64,000 nucleotides of DNA from Adenophora triphylla var. japonica (taxonomy: Eukaryota; Streptophyta; Magnoliopsida; Asterales; Campanulaceae). Position 1 is the first letter of the stretch, and every line of letters begins with the position of its first letter. Of this stretch, positions 11,086-21,970 are shown piece after piece. The notes beneath the pieces are model-generated. The model worked only from the letters and a program-made list of their open reading frames with translations, did no database searches and was not told where the DNA came from. The stretch is taken from NCBI GenBank assembly GCA_022495995.1, contig JAFEMH010000526.1, forward strand, positions 1 through 64,000. The letters are read 5' to 3'. A program made the position numbers and the translations under genes.

Positions 11086-11352
11086 TCACAGGTCCAGCGG
11101 CGGCCTAAACGGTCACACAAAGGACACCGCCACGTCCTCACACACCGACCTACACGGTCACTTCCTCTCCCAGCACGCGATCCAGATTAGGACCCTTATC
11201 TTATGGGAAACACCGCAGAATCACAAACGCAGTCTTGAAGACCTTTGACACTCAAAACCCTCCAAAAACCCTCAGCCAAACCAAGGGAGGAACCTTTCAA
11301 AAGGGACAAAGGGACCTTTTGGGATTTTTTCAGAAATCAGAAAAGCATAAAT

Positions 11353-11603
11353 GGTCCGTACGGACCTCTTTGCTGCAATGATGACTGAATCCCCTTAAAG
11401 TCCAATATATTCCCTCAAATCCCGAAGAACATCATTACTGGAATGCATGGTTGGTCCGTACGGACCTCTTTGCATGCTGAGATGGTCCGTACGGACCTTA
11501 TTGCAACCAGACATAATGATTTCAAAATCTTCCTAATTATCACAGATTCCCTCAAATCGAGGAATACCAAAAATTTGGATTACCTGCAAGGTCCATACGG
11601 ACC
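11353..11603. promoter_or_regulatory. Palindrome cluster upstream of LTR TATA box
   Basis: GGTCCGTACGGACC at 11353, 11453 and 11483, and GGTCCATACGGACC at 11590, each followed by a CTCTTTGC- or TTATTGC-type tail. They lie 20-270 bp upstream of the TATA box at 11624 and are plausible enhancer or binding sites. That role is inferred from position only. Confidence 0.55.
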
Positions 11604-11623
11604 TCTTTGCAGTTTTTCTACAC

Positions 11624-11631
11624 TATAAATA
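11624..11631 (+). promoter_or_regulatory. TATA box of Tat-A LTR
   Basis: TATAAATA in a CACTATAAATAGAGGG context, followed by a pyrimidine-rich leader starting about 30 bp downstream. Confidence 0.65.
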
Positions 11632-12420
11632 GAGGGCTCCCCCTCCCTCATTTTCACACATCTCCCTCTTCTCTCCTCTCCCCCCAGCCTTAAGGCATCC
11701 CTCTAAGACCCTTCGGGGCACTCCCGGCCACTTTCGGATCCTTCCGAGGCCTTTCGAGCCCCCTCGCGGTGCTCCGAAGCCTCTCCGAGCGCTTTCGCGA
11801 CGCTCCCGCGCTGCCCCGAGGCACTCTCAAAGTACTCTGAGGCCCCTCGTGGTACTCCGAGGCCTTGCCTGGTCTTTCCCAAGGTGTCCCGGCTCTTTCC
11901 GAGTCAAACCGGCAATCCCAACCCACGCCGAACCTCTGCCCGAATCTAACCAACGATTCCAACGCACGCCGAACCTCTGCCCGAGTGATCCCTGCGATCC
12001 CAACGCACGCCGAAACTCTGTCCGCAGACAACCGGCTCATCTCGAAGCAATCCCGGTTCGTACCGGAACACTATTCCGTCCTCAAACACTATTCCTCAGC
12101 GGAAGACAGACACGAACCAACATTGGTAAGGCTTCCTTCCTACACTATTTCAATACATTTCAATAAAGCAGTGTACAATGTAGACATCTGATACAACATG
12201 CATTTTTAAAAGCACATACACACACACACACAACAGTTAAAGAATGTTAGGGGTATCCGAAAGACTCATTTTTACGAGGCGACTCGGGTGAGCTCTAAGA
12301 TTCTAATATTCTCTTCCCGAGGAGTCATCTGACCTCCGAACTCAAAATCTCATCACACAAAAACAATTTATTTTTAAACTGATGCCCTTTTTCAATGTTT
12401 TGGGCTTAATAAAAACGGTG

Positions 12421-12524
12421 TGGCGACTCTACAAAGCAAACACACAGCGATACACCTCCACCAACGCAAAAAACGCCGCAAGGCTGGGAAATGCCAGATG
12501 CCGAGGCACGATCGCGCTGCCTCT
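12421..12524 (+). other. Primer-site-like sequence and junction to Tat-1
   Basis: GTGTGGCGACTCTACA follows the LTR, similar to primer sites of Tat/Ogre-type elements. About 100 bp later the sequence becomes homologous to exon 2 of the Tat-2 antisense gene. The junction of two elements lies near 12525 with no target duplication visible. Confidence 0.4.
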
Positions 12525-14735
12525 CGGATCCGGGTAATTTCAGTAGGCTTCATTGTTCTGTGCCGTAGTCTAGGGTTTGAACCCTGCCAAACAGCCTTTC
12601 ATCATATTTTCACAATTGGCTATAAGTCTAACTCCAGACTAATAGTGATCAGGAGTGACCCTAACCGTCCCAAGCTTATTTCCCCGATGTCGAGCAAGTT
12701 GGCTGGGTGGAATACCCACGTCATTCGAGTTGAAAGCCGTCATGGCTGGGAGTTCCCATCTCCTTCTGAGGAGCCCGACTTGCCTAAGGTTACATGGAGA
12801 GCTGAGTGGAGTAATCAGCTGATAGAGAGGTTAAATCAATTTGCCGAGGTAGGCACATTGAGTTGGTCGTCTTTAGAGAGTGACCCTCAATATTATGTCC
12901 AGGTCGGCATTATGCCTGGACCCATTGACGAGGTGGTTCCCCTTGTTTCCGTCACTAGGGGCAACAGGTTTCCCGACTGGTGGATACACCCAGGTTTTGC
13001 CTTTCATGCTGATTGTGGTTTCTGCAAACAAAACAACGACCATTGTCTAACCAAGGACGACGTCATCGACTGTAATCTTTCCCATCTTTTATATTTGTCA
13101 AATTTTCATCTTGATCTTTGCCTTCCTCGTAATGTATGCTAATTCTTTCTGTACTTGCAGATTTGTCACTAGAGCAGGAAAGAGAGATGTCTCAGAGGAA
13201 TCTTGACCCTTTGGTAGTGTTGAAACAGAAGAGGAAGGCTTCCCGCTCCTCGGCCATATCCAAGAGGCAAGGGGAGGCTACCCGGCGCCAAGTGATCCTC
13301 TCTACCAAAGAAGCCGTTGCATTACCCCTTGATCCATCGGGGGGAGCTGACGAGGATTCAGACCGAAGAGGGGCGTAGCCTCCAAGTCCAAACTACTGAA
13401 GCTGAGGGGGCTGAGTGGAATGTCGGCCAGTCCGTAGCCGAGGAGACCGCCCTGGTCAGGCGGTCCTTCGGCCAAAAACGTCCAAGCACTGATCCTTCCG
13501 CCGAGGAACCTCCCTCTAAGAGGGCTGCTGATGCTGCTCCTTCTCAAGAGCTCACTGCCCATACGGTGAAGACTTACCCTGAAGTCGAGAGGGTTGTTAG
13601 AAAGTTGGCACTTCATCCCACTTTGAGGGGATTGGATGTGTTAGCTCGTACGGGTCCTAAGCTTAGATTGGGTCGGGTAGTGGTCCATCGGGCTATGGAC
13701 GAGGACCTGCTCGAACACATGGTGGCGACCTAGCCTAATAAAGAGAACATAGCAAATCGAAAGGACCTCCTTGCCGCTGAGGTATGTCTCCTCGTAACTC
13801 ATCTTCGTTCATAACTTTGTCTATAACTGACAATTTTCAACTTTTGCTGTAGCTTTGCACTATTACTGCCTATGAGGCCATCCAGAACAAAGTTGTGGAC
13901 CTCAAGTTAAAAGAGCTTGAGGGTCAAGTGGAGGAGAATATGGCCGAGCAGGCCAAATCTGCACGCTTGTTGAGGTCCCTGAGGGAAGAGCTTGAAGCAT
14001 AGAGGGCGACTAAGGCCAAGGCTGAGAAGGATGCCGAATTGGAGCGTGCCAAGGCCGAGGAGGAGGCTAAGGCCAGGCAAGCCAAAGTTGAGCGGCTCCA
14101 AGCCGAGCTCAATGCCAAGTATGAAGAGGCCGAGGTGTCTGAAGCCCGACTCAAAGAGATGAAGGCCAGCTTGTCTCTACAAATTGAAGAAGCCCTCCCA
14201 GAGTACAAGGCTAGCCCGACCTTCCAACATGCTATAGCCGAGGAGACGGCTTGCCTCTACAAATTGAAGAAGCCCTCTCAGAGTACAAGGCTTGCCTGGC
14301 CTTCCAACATGCTATAGCCGAGGAGACGGCTACAATGTTCTCTGATGGTTACTTGCATTTGGCAAGGAGAATCATGGCCGATACGTCACTCGACCTAGAT
14401 TTGGAGAATCTTGCTCAGCTTATTACTCAAGATTCTTATGACGAGGCAGCCAGGTCCCTTCATTACCTCTCCCCTTTTCGGAGTATGCCCTTGGCGTGAT
14501 TGCTGAGAGTGACGAGGAGGTTGGTCGTCCTGCCTGGGTTCCTTCTGCCATCGATCCCCAAAATATCAACGCCATCATAGCACAGACCAAGGATGAAGAC
14601 CATAGTGCTGAGGGGGACGCTAATGCCGAGGAGCCAGCCCGTGATGGAACTCAAACTGAGGCTCAGATTCAGCAGGTCATCATTCCTAATCCTGCAGCCG
14701 ATCAGGAGGATCTTTTTAGGTCTACTGATAGTTAG
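12525..14735 (+). pseudogene. Tat-1 antisense gene (gypsy-transposon domain), 5'-truncated pseudogene
   Basis: Homologous to the intact gene at 37444-40426 (VGFIVLCRSLGFEP, MSSKLAGWNTHVIRVESRHG, MPGPIDEVVPLVSVTRG). Exon 1 and the start of exon 2 are missing. The intron positions of the intact copy are kept: exon 2 ends at 13071, exon 3 runs 13161-13781 and exon 4 starts at 13853, all with GT-AG borders. Damage includes a frameshift near 13350, a TAG at about 13731, a TAG in exon 4 near 13999, and a tandem duplication of about 80 bp at about 14171-14330. It is on the plus strand, opposite to the Tat-1 gag. The Glu/Ala/Lys-rich coiled coil of exon 4 is recognisable. Confidence 0.75.
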
Positions 14736-14959
14736 AATTTTCTTGTTTTTGTTTTTTGATGTAATAGAAGAGGACCCTTGTATTTTACTTCTTCCAAATA
14801 TCAATGAATTATTTTCCTTTCATTCTTCATTGTATTTTTTTGTTGTTTTGATATACGAACTAATTGTTTGAGTGCTTGTTTGTGGTTTTTGCACAAGTAC
14901 AAGCCAATTTTGGAAAGCCGAGGAAGAAGCTCGTTCGGTCTTAATCACTTGATAGTTTG

Positions 14960-15520
14960 ATAGTTTAGGTCATTAGGCCGAGGAGGGTACCTCGACATGA
15001 CTGTTGGATTCTTCTTTTTCATCTCTTTATGACGAGGAAGATGACTCGTACATAACTATAAGATGGTTCTGCCAGTAGTTGTTAGAGCCCAGGGGTTTCC
15101 TCGTCAAGACGTTAGGCTTTCCTCTTTTTCATCAACCTTATGCCGAGGAAGATGACTCGAACATAGTTTTTAGATGGTTCTGCCAGTAGTCGTTAGAGCC
15201 GAGGGGTTTCCTCATCAAGATGTTAGGTTTTCTTCTTTTTCATCTACCTTATGCCGAGGAAGATGACTCGAACATAGGTTTTAGATGGTTCTGCCGGTAG
15301 TCGTTAGAGCCGAGGGGTTTTCTCGTCAAGACGTTAGGCTTTCTTCTTTTTCATCTACCTTATGCCAAGGAAGATGACTCGAACATAGGTTTTAGATGGT
15401 TTTGCCCGTAGTCGTTAGAGCTGAGGGGTTTCCTCGTCAAGACGTTAGGCTTTCTTCTTTTTCATCTACCTTATGCCGAGGAAGATGACTCGAACATAGG
15501 TTTTAGATGAGGCATGATGG
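14960..15520. repeat. Tandem array with CGAGG hairpins (Tat-1)
   Basis: About four and a half units of about 112 bp contain GAGGAAGATGACTCG and GCCGAGGGGTTTCCTCGTC, in which CGAGG pairs with CCTCG around GGTTT. A related CGAGG-AGGGTA-CCTCG hairpin starts the array. It occupies the same place in the element as the unrelated 80-bp array of Tat-2 at 40820-41465. Confidence 0.75.
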
Positions 15521-15803
15521 GAGTTTCCCTTTGAAGTCCGAGGAAAGCGCTCCTCGTCTTCCAGTGTTGTCTCGACAGTTACTTTACATGTGACGAAGTA
15601 AATTTCATTAACTGAACTGATTACATCAAACTGCAATCCTACCTTGCTTAGAAAAGTAAAAGACTAACAAAGATTAACCTATTACATAAAAACAGACTAA
15701 AACTAATGATAGAGTTTCTGCCCTTGCTTGTCTGGGGTCTTCATTCATTTGCTAGTTGTCATAGTTTTAATTTGATTTTTTTGCTGTAGGGGTAGCCAAT
15801 TTA
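15521..15803. other. Spacer of Tat-1 between array and pol scrap
   Basis: AT-rich sequence corresponding to the Tat-2 stretch near 41480-41660 (shared phrases such as ACTGCAATCCTA and AAAAGTAAAAGAC). No gene is present. Confidence 0.5.
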
Positions 15804-16033
15804 ACTGGTTCGTCTACGTCCCGCAGCTCTCCTTGTCTCAAGTCATGGTTGGCCCCTGAGTTCTGGCCGTTTGACGAGATGAGGGGCTGTATCTAGGACG
15901 GACAAAACTATATCATTGTTGTCTTTATGATCATCTAGTATCTCACTTCCAACTGTTCGTCTACGTCCCGCAGCTTTCTTCGTCTCAAGTCGTGGTTGGC
16001 CCCCGAGCTTTGGCCGTTCGAAGAGATGAGGGG
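15804..16033. repeat. Internal tandem duplication at the pol deletion
   Basis: Two related units of about 150 bp begin TTCGTCTACGTCCCGCAGC; the second is cut by the Athila insertion and resumes at 27703. Part of the unit (GTTGGCCCCTGAGTTCTGGCC) matches Tat-2 near 45043, between protease and RT. The deletion of pol therefore joined the 3' region to this spacer. Confidence 0.6.
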
Positions 16034-17379
16034 TGATGGATGTGTTTTTACACACCCATTTTACATGTTTACGAACCTATTTTAGGCTCAAAATCCCGGG
16101 TTTTATGTTGTTTTAATATTGTTGTGGAGTGGTTATGAGTACAGGGGAAAAGGATGAGTAAGTGTTGATTTTTGTCAAGAAAAATGGCAAGGAAATCAAG
16201 TTGGAGCGGAGCAGAGCAGAAATTGTGGAACAGGCACCAGAGCGGCCGCGCTCTATATCAGAGCGGCCGCGCTCCATTGAAGATTTTGAAGAACAACTCT
16301 CGGCCAACCAGCGCGGGCGCGCTCAACCCAGAGCGGCCGCGCTCAAGTGACGTCGTTTTGAAGACCAATGTTGCTGTCAAGAAGCGCGAGCGCGCTCAAC
16401 CCAGAGCGGCCGCGCTTGTCCCGTTTTCAGTATCAGTTTTCAGCAACTAATTAAGGACAATCTTGACTTTTCTCACATTTTTCCCATGTATTTTGCCCTA
16501 GAATATATATACTTCAGCAGCAGTTTTAAAAACAATCTTGGATATTAGTTTTTGTTCTAGTTTTTGAAGTTTCGTAGAGAATTCTTGTTCATCAATTCCG
16601 GATCTCGCAGGTTTTGATGTTCTTTTATTTTATGATTATTATGAGTTTTATTATGTCGTTGAGTAGCTAAGTTATTTAGATTTGCGGATTGGTTGTAGCG
16701 ATTACTGGATCTTTATGCTATTGATTTAATTCTTCCTAATTGATCTCTTTCTAGTTCTTCATAATATTAATCTTTAACAGTTTTGAGGTTGCAATTTCAT
16801 GTTAAGATGATTTTGGCCTTTTAATTATTTGGGTATTGATTTCGCCATTAATTTTGGGGATTGATACAATTGAACACTGTTTTGAAGATTAGACCTAATT
16901 GAGGCCATAATAGAAATCAAAAGGGTTTAGATTCAATATTCTAATGTGTTGATTAATTATTTGATTGTTGTGTGGCCGTAACAGAAAATGCAGCTTGATA
17001 ATAATTAAAAGGGTTGCAATCCGGGCACCACACCGTCCCAATCCTTACTTTTGTGAATGAATCCTAGATTTGAGATTGATGTTTTTAGCAATAAAAATAG
17101 CATAGGGTGAAAGTAATTGTGAATCCAATCCGTGAATCTCCGTTGTTGATCTGAATTAATTCGTTACATTTAAATTGCTTTCTTAGTTTTAATTGTTACT
17201 TCTGTTTTAGAATTAGATTATTATTTCAAATCCAAAATCTGTGGTTACTTTATTCATTGCTTTTCTTTTGCTTGTTTACCAACGAGTCTCTGTGGTTCGA
17301 CCCCTGCTCGTGCATACTGCTACACCGGTAGTGAGTACACTTGCTCGGTTTTTATTACTAGAGGAATTTTTCTCCATCA
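16034..17379 (+). repeat. Athila 5' LTR
   Basis: 1346 bp, TGATGGA...TCCATCA. It contains six GC-rich palindromes between 16239 and 16416 (GAGCGGCCGCGCTC and GCGCGNGCGCGC types). A TATA-like stretch (GAATATATATAC) follows at about 16500-16511. The end of the LTR has the conserved GTCTCTGTGGTTCGACCCC...GTGAGTACACTTGCT stretch also seen in the LTR at 32634-34050. Confidence 0.9.
16239..16416. promoter_or_regulatory. GC-palindrome cluster in Athila LTR U3
   Basis: Six palindromes: 16239-16254, 16261-16274, about 16311-16323, 16330-16345, 16383-16396 and 16403-16416. The stem GAGCG/CGCTC or GCGC/GCGC surrounds a four-base centre (GCCG, GGGC, GAGC). They lie 85-270 bp upstream of the TATA-like sequence. 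A regulatory role is inferred from position and repetition. Confidence 0.5.
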
Positions 17380-17385
17380 AGTTTT

Positions 17386-17403
17386 TGGCGCCGTTGCCGG
17401 GGA
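17386..17403 (+). other. Athila primer binding site
   Basis: TGGCGCCGTTGCCGGGGA, six bases after the LTR end. This is the usual Athila/Tat-type site, attributed to tRNA-Asp. Confidence 0.85.
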
Positions 17404-17437
17404 CTTGTTGCAAGTAAACAAGTAAGTTAAGTAGTGA

Positions 17438-19227
17438 ATGCAAGGTCGTCGTTCTTTGAAGCCTACATTGGTTCCATTGGACGATAACATCAATAGACTT
17501 GAGGAAACATTTGAGGGCGATCCCCTCTTTAATCCTCTCTTTTCAGATTCGGACATCGAGTCTGAACCCTCCACCACCGAGGTAGAGGAAGAAAAAGTCG
17601 AGATGGCAGAACCACCGGCTCAAACAATGAATGTTACCTGAGACCTAGGGTAGACACTTCTACCTCATGCATAGTGCCGTCCGAAGCAAAGAAAGAATTT
17701 AGAGGTCAAAGGTCAATATTTTGCTATGTTACCTAGTTTTCAGGGGCTACCAGGCGAGGATGCCTTGACTTTCTTGAAAGAATACATTATGACGGTAGCC
17801 CAGTTTTTATTAAGAGAGGGAGTGACTGAAGTTCAGATTAGACTTAAGTGCTTCCCTTACACTCTAAAAGGGGCAGCGAAAACTTGGTTAATGATGCTTC
17901 CATCCCAAAGCATCAGCACATGGACTGAGATGCAAGATATTTTTCTCGGGAGGTATTACCCACATCATCTCAGGTAGCCTACTTTTAGACAGAAATTGAT
18001 GACTTTCACACAAGATGTGTGGGGAACCTTTCCATGAAGCTTGGGAGAGATTTAATATGATGCTTATTCAATGTCCTCGGCATAATTTTTCTTTACCCTC
18101 TTTGAATCAAGCTTTCTATGATGGCTTGAATGATTCCACTCGATGCTGTGGTGGACAATGCGGCGGGGAGGCTCTATAGGAGTCAAGACCCCGAGGAGAC
18201 TAAGGCTTTATTTGAAATGTTGAGTGCTAATTCTCAACAAAAGAGTTCTAGGGGAAAACAAGGGGGTATTGGATTTGATCACGATAATTTATCCAAGCAA
18301 ATTGCCTTTGTTTTAAATAGTAAGTTTGACAAGTTGATCGCTTTCAAGGCACCTCTTCTAGTGCCAATGTGTTAAATGATTTATGTGCTTACCGTGGTTT
18401 AAATTCTCATGCTACTAATATGTGTCCAAGTGGTGTGCGGTTTGGTTGTGATCTGAGCAGGTAAATGCTATGTATGGACATCCCCCAAGGCATCCACAGA
18501 ACATGCCCTATGTCAACACTTATAATCCAGGGTGGAGGAATCATCCTAATTTCTCGTGGGGAGGTAATCAGAATCCACAAAATAAACCTCTCCATCCTCC
18601 ACCTCCACAAGGGCCATTTGAAAGAAGGAAGGAGCCTTGGGAGGAAGCAGAGAGAGCGAGATGAGAGCCGAACAAAGAACAGCAAGAAAGAATCATGAAG
18701 TCGCTATGAAAAAATTGGAGACCCAAATAGGGCAAATGGTCAGAGTGTCTCATGCAATGCAAGGGCACAAGTCAGGGACCTTCCCGAGTCAAGGTCACCA
18801 AGCAAAAGCCATTACCACACTTCGGAATGGTAAACAGGTAGGTAGCGAGGTAATTTCTTCTTCATCTTCTATTCCCCCTCCTGTTGTTGAAATTGTTAAT
18901 AAGGAAGAAGGTACTAATGAATTGGGGGAAAAATCTAAAGTTGACTCTCCAGCCCCCAATCCATATGTACCGGCTGTACCGTTTCCTGGAAGATTTATGA
19001 GAAATAAAATGGATCAACAAATGTCGGAGTTGATGGACATGTTCTCTAAAGTGAACATCAATCTCCCTTTGTTGAATGTGATAAAAAATATTCCGGCTTA
19101 TGCCAAGTTTTTCAAAGAAATTAATTCCAAGAAACCAAAGTATGGCAAGGATGAGAAGGATTTTCTTGGAGAGAATGCTAGTGCAGTGGCACAACACCTC
19201 CTCCCACCCAAACAAAAGGACCCCTGA
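17438..19227 (+). pseudogene. Athila gag, multiply broken
   Basis: Gag polyprotein in pieces: an acidic N-terminus (17438-17641), the gag core at 17726-17977 (LKGAAKTWLMMLPSQSISTW, EMQDIFLGRYYP), a continuation at 18130-18375 (AAGRLYRSQDPEETKALFEM), and a C-terminal part at 18637-19227 (KKLETQIGQM, TLRNGKQV, FPGRFMRNKMDQQMSELMDM). At least three frameshifts or stops separate the pieces. The protein would form the virus-like particle core. The order and spacing match intact Athila gag proteins as I know them. No CCHC knuckle is evident. Confidence 0.8.
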
Positions 19228-19248
19228 AGTTTTATAATTTCTATCAAT

Positions 19249-19776
19249 ATGGGGAACTCGAGTAAGGTGAAGGCGATGTTGGACCTAGGCGCTAGTATTA
19301 ATTTGTTACCCCATTATATGTATCTTGATATGGGTTTGTCTGAATTGAAACCTACATCCATGGCTCTCCAACTAGTGGATCGATCTATTAAAAGACCGTT
19401 GGGGATTGTGGAAGATGTTTTGGTTCAGGTGGACTCATTGATCATACCTGTGGATTTTGTTGTGCTTGAGATGCCTAATAGTGAGTGTAGTCGTCGTGAT
19501 TCCCCAATTTTACTTGGGCATCCATTCATGGCGACGACAAACACTATTATTAATGTTGACAATGGAACTCTTTCCATGACTGTGGCCAACGAAACTATTG
19601 AAATTTCTGTGCATGATATTATGAAAAATCCAATGGACAATGGGAATTCTTGTAACTTTGTGGAGAGAGTAGATGATTGTGTGCATGAATATCTGTGGCA
19701 TGATAGAGCATGTGATGAACTTGAGATGTTGTTGAATGGCAGTGGGAAAACTAGGGATAATGCGGGTCCGAAGTAA
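19249..19776 (+). pseudogene. Athila aspartic protease segment
   Basis: Contains the retropepsin-like active site DLGASINLLP near residue 12, followed by the typical LADRSIKRP-like stretch (here LVDRSIKRPLGIVEDVLV) and ILLGHPFMATT near residue 90. It would cleave Gag-Pol. It is separated from gag by a stop at about 19227 and from RT by further stops near 19776. The start codon at 19249 is internal to the polyprotein. Confidence 0.8.
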
Positions 19777-19948
19777 TGGCCATTGAAAATAAGGCCGAGG
19801 AACATTATTCTGTTAATGGCCCGTCTCACTCCCTAGGCTACTTCAATGAGAAGTATGCGCCATCAGCCTGTGGTTCCACCGGTTCTTGAACTAAAACCCC
19901 TCCTCTAATTTAAAATATGCTTTTCTAGGGGAGGGCGAGACTTTACCT

Positions 19949-21970
19949 GTGATAGTTGCCTCAGACTTGACCCTAGAACAAGAGGCCAAATTAATTGCTG
20001 TGCTTTGTGAGCACAAATCGGCCATAGGGTGGACTTTGGCGGATATTAAAGGTATTAGCCCCTCAATGTGTATGCATAAAATTAATCTTGTAGAGGGGGC
20101 TAAACCTTCAAGGGAGAGACAAAGGAGATTGAACCCTCACATGGAGGAAGCGGTGAGGAAAGAGGTCCTGAAATTATTAGATGCGGGAATTATATTCCCA
20201 ATTGCCGGACAGTGAGTGGGTGAGCCCGGTTCAAGTGGTTCCTAAGAGGTCGGGCATTACGTTGTGAAAAATGATAAAAATGAGGATGTGCCCACTAGAG
20301 AGGTGACCGGGTATAGGATGTGTATAGATTTGAGAAAGCTGAATGCCGCCACCAAAAAGGATCACTTTCCTTTGCCTTTCATTGACCAAATCCTAGAGAG
20401 GTTGGCAGGTCATGCTTATTACTGCTTTCTTGATGGGTTCTCGAGATATAATCAAATCACAATTGCACCCGAGGACCAATCAAAGACCACTTTCACATGT
20501 CCCTTTGGTACTTTTGCTTATAGGAGGATGCCCTTTGGGATTTGCAATGCACCCGCTACTTTTCAAATGTGCATGACCTCCATCTTCTCGGACATGATAG
20601 AGAAGTGTGTAGAGGTGTTTATGGATGATTTTTCTGTGGTTGGAGATAGCTTTGAGGGGTGTCTTGATAATTTGACTATGGTCTTGAGGAGATGTTGCGA
20701 GACCAATTTGACACTTAGTTGGGAGAAGTGTCACTTTCTTGTTAGGCAGGGGATTGTCTTGGGCCACATAGTGTCTAGTAGGGGGATTGAGGTCGATAAA
20801 GCTAAGATAGATGTGATTTCTAAGCTACCTCCCCCGGTCTCAGTTAAGGGTGTTCGAAGTTTCTTAGGCCATGCGGGTTTTTATCGGCGATTTATTAAGG
20901 ATTTTTCACAAATTTGTAAGCCGTTAAGTAACTTGCTAGCTAAAGATACCGAGTTCATCTTTGACCAGGACTGTTTAGATGCTTTCACTTTATTAAAAGA
21001 AAAACTTACTTGCACTCCCATTCTTTCTAGCCCTGATTGGTCTCACCCTTTTGAGATCATGTGTGATGCATCTGATTTTGCTATTGGGGCTGTTTTAGGC
21101 CAAAAGATAGATAAATTACCGCATGTAATCCATTATGCAAGTAGAACTCTTAATGATGCACAACTTAATTATACCACTACTGAAAAAGAATTTTTAGCTG
21201 TTGTGTTTGCACTTGAGAAGTTCCGTTCATATTTGCTTGGGTCGAAGGTAATAATCTATTCTGATCATGCTGCTTTAAAATATTTGTTTATTAAAAAGGA
21301 TGCAAAACCTAGACTGCTTAGGTGGATGCTATTGTTGCAAGAATTTGATTTGGAAATAAGGGACAAAAAGGGGTCCGAGAATGTAGTGGCGGATCACTTA
21401 TCAAGGCTTGAGGATTTCTCGTTTCAGAATAGCAATGAAGGAGTGATTCCGGTGAATGAAAATTTCCCGGATGAACAACTACTTGCTCTACATGTTCAAG
21501 AGCCTTGGTATGCGGATCTTGTTAATTATCTTGCATGTGACATGATTCCTCCTCACTTTACTTATGATCAAAAGAGAAAATTTAAATCTGATGTGAGGAA
21601 CTACATTTGGGATGACCCTTACTTGTGGAAAATTTGTCCGGATAAGATGGTGAGGAGGTGTGTTCCGGAATATGAACAATTGAGTGTCTTGCGCTTTTGT
21701 CATGATTTACAATGTGGTGGGCATTTCAGTGGTCAAAAGACTGCTAGGAAAATCCTTCAAAGTGGCTTATATTGGCCCACCATATTTAAAGATGCGCAAG
21801 ATTTTTGCAAAAAGTGTGATAAATGCCAAAGAACGGGAGGGATAGGTAAGCGTGATGAGATGCCCCAAAATTATAATTTAGTTGTTGACATATTTGATGT
21901 GTGGGGCATTGATTTCATGGGCCCTTTCCCCTCGTCCCATGGTTTTGTGTATATATTGGTTCTTTGTTGA
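19949..21970 (+). pseudogene. Athila reverse transcriptase, RNase H and integrase N-terminus
   Basis: The RT N-terminus is at 19949-20215. A frameshift with stops follows, then a 568-residue open frame from 20264. RT motifs: [36 protein letters not shown] and the catalytic [10 protein letters not shown]. RNase H follows ([22 protein letters not shown]-like [20 protein letters not shown]). The integrase HHCC finger is at the end ([22 protein letters not shown]), and the first catalytic Asp in [11 protein letters not shown]. The frame is lost at about 21965, within the segment that normally reads YILVAVDYVSKW. Confidence 0.88.

Larger units (their letters stand above)
9778..11165. repeat. Hairpin array: short stems with varied sequence, constant loops
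   Basis: Dozens of short perfect stem-loops follow one another. Examples: GCCCGG/CCGGGC (9778); GAGGC/GCCTC (about 9870); AGGCA/TGCCT (9902); AGCC-CGGAA-GGCT (10049-10061); GGTC-CGGAA-GACC (10073-10085); CGGTC-CGGAA-GACCG (10136-10150); GGCC-CGGAA-GGCC (10177-10189); CGATT-CGGAA-AATCG (10200-10214). Then come repeated GGACG-CCACCA-CGTCC and GACC-TCGGC-GGTC units, three ATCTT-N5-AAGAT units (about 10503-10560) and GAGGAC/GTCCTC (about 10993). Stems differ between units while pairing is kept. No protein is plausible: the long frames across it simply translate the repeats. Confidence 0.75.
11200..12418 (+). repeat. Tat-A LTR (left boundary approximate)
   Basis: Identified by a strong TATA box (TATAAATA, 11624-11631) with four upstream GGTCCGTACGGACC palindromes, followed by a GC-rich transcribed leader. 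It ends just before the primer-site-like TGGCGACTCT at 12421. The region 11690-12030 has internal repeats, including three units of about 50 bp containing ACGCCGAACCTCTGCCCGA, and a CA microsatellite near 12217. Only one copy of this LTR is in the window, so neither boundary can be confirmed by comparison. Confidence 0.5.
3531..12430 (+). mobile_element. Tat-A: 3' part of a Tat-lineage Ty3/gypsy element
   Basis: The order is integrase on the plus strand, two antisense genes on the minus strand, a long noncoding field of tandem and hairpin repeats, and an LTR with TATA box. Antisense extra genes between pol and the 3' LTR, and a hypervariable repeat-rich 3' region, are known traits of Tat-lineage elements (Ogre, Retand, Grande types). 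Gag, protease and reverse transcriptase are missing; the left edge is the Copia LTR at 3530. After the LTR a primer-site-like TGGCGACTCT (12421-12430) appears. The single LTR may therefore be the junction of two tandem copies, the right one deleted near 12525. Confidence 0.6.

Noticed and set aside
10698..11190. Long plus-strand frames rich in Arg/Pro/Ser/Thr
   Set aside because: They are translations of the hairpin repeats in several frames at once, without any domain.
11690..12040. Minus-strand 116-residue Arg-rich frame in the Tat-A LTR
   Set aside because: Lies in GC-rich repetitive leader sequence. The three internal repeats explain its length.
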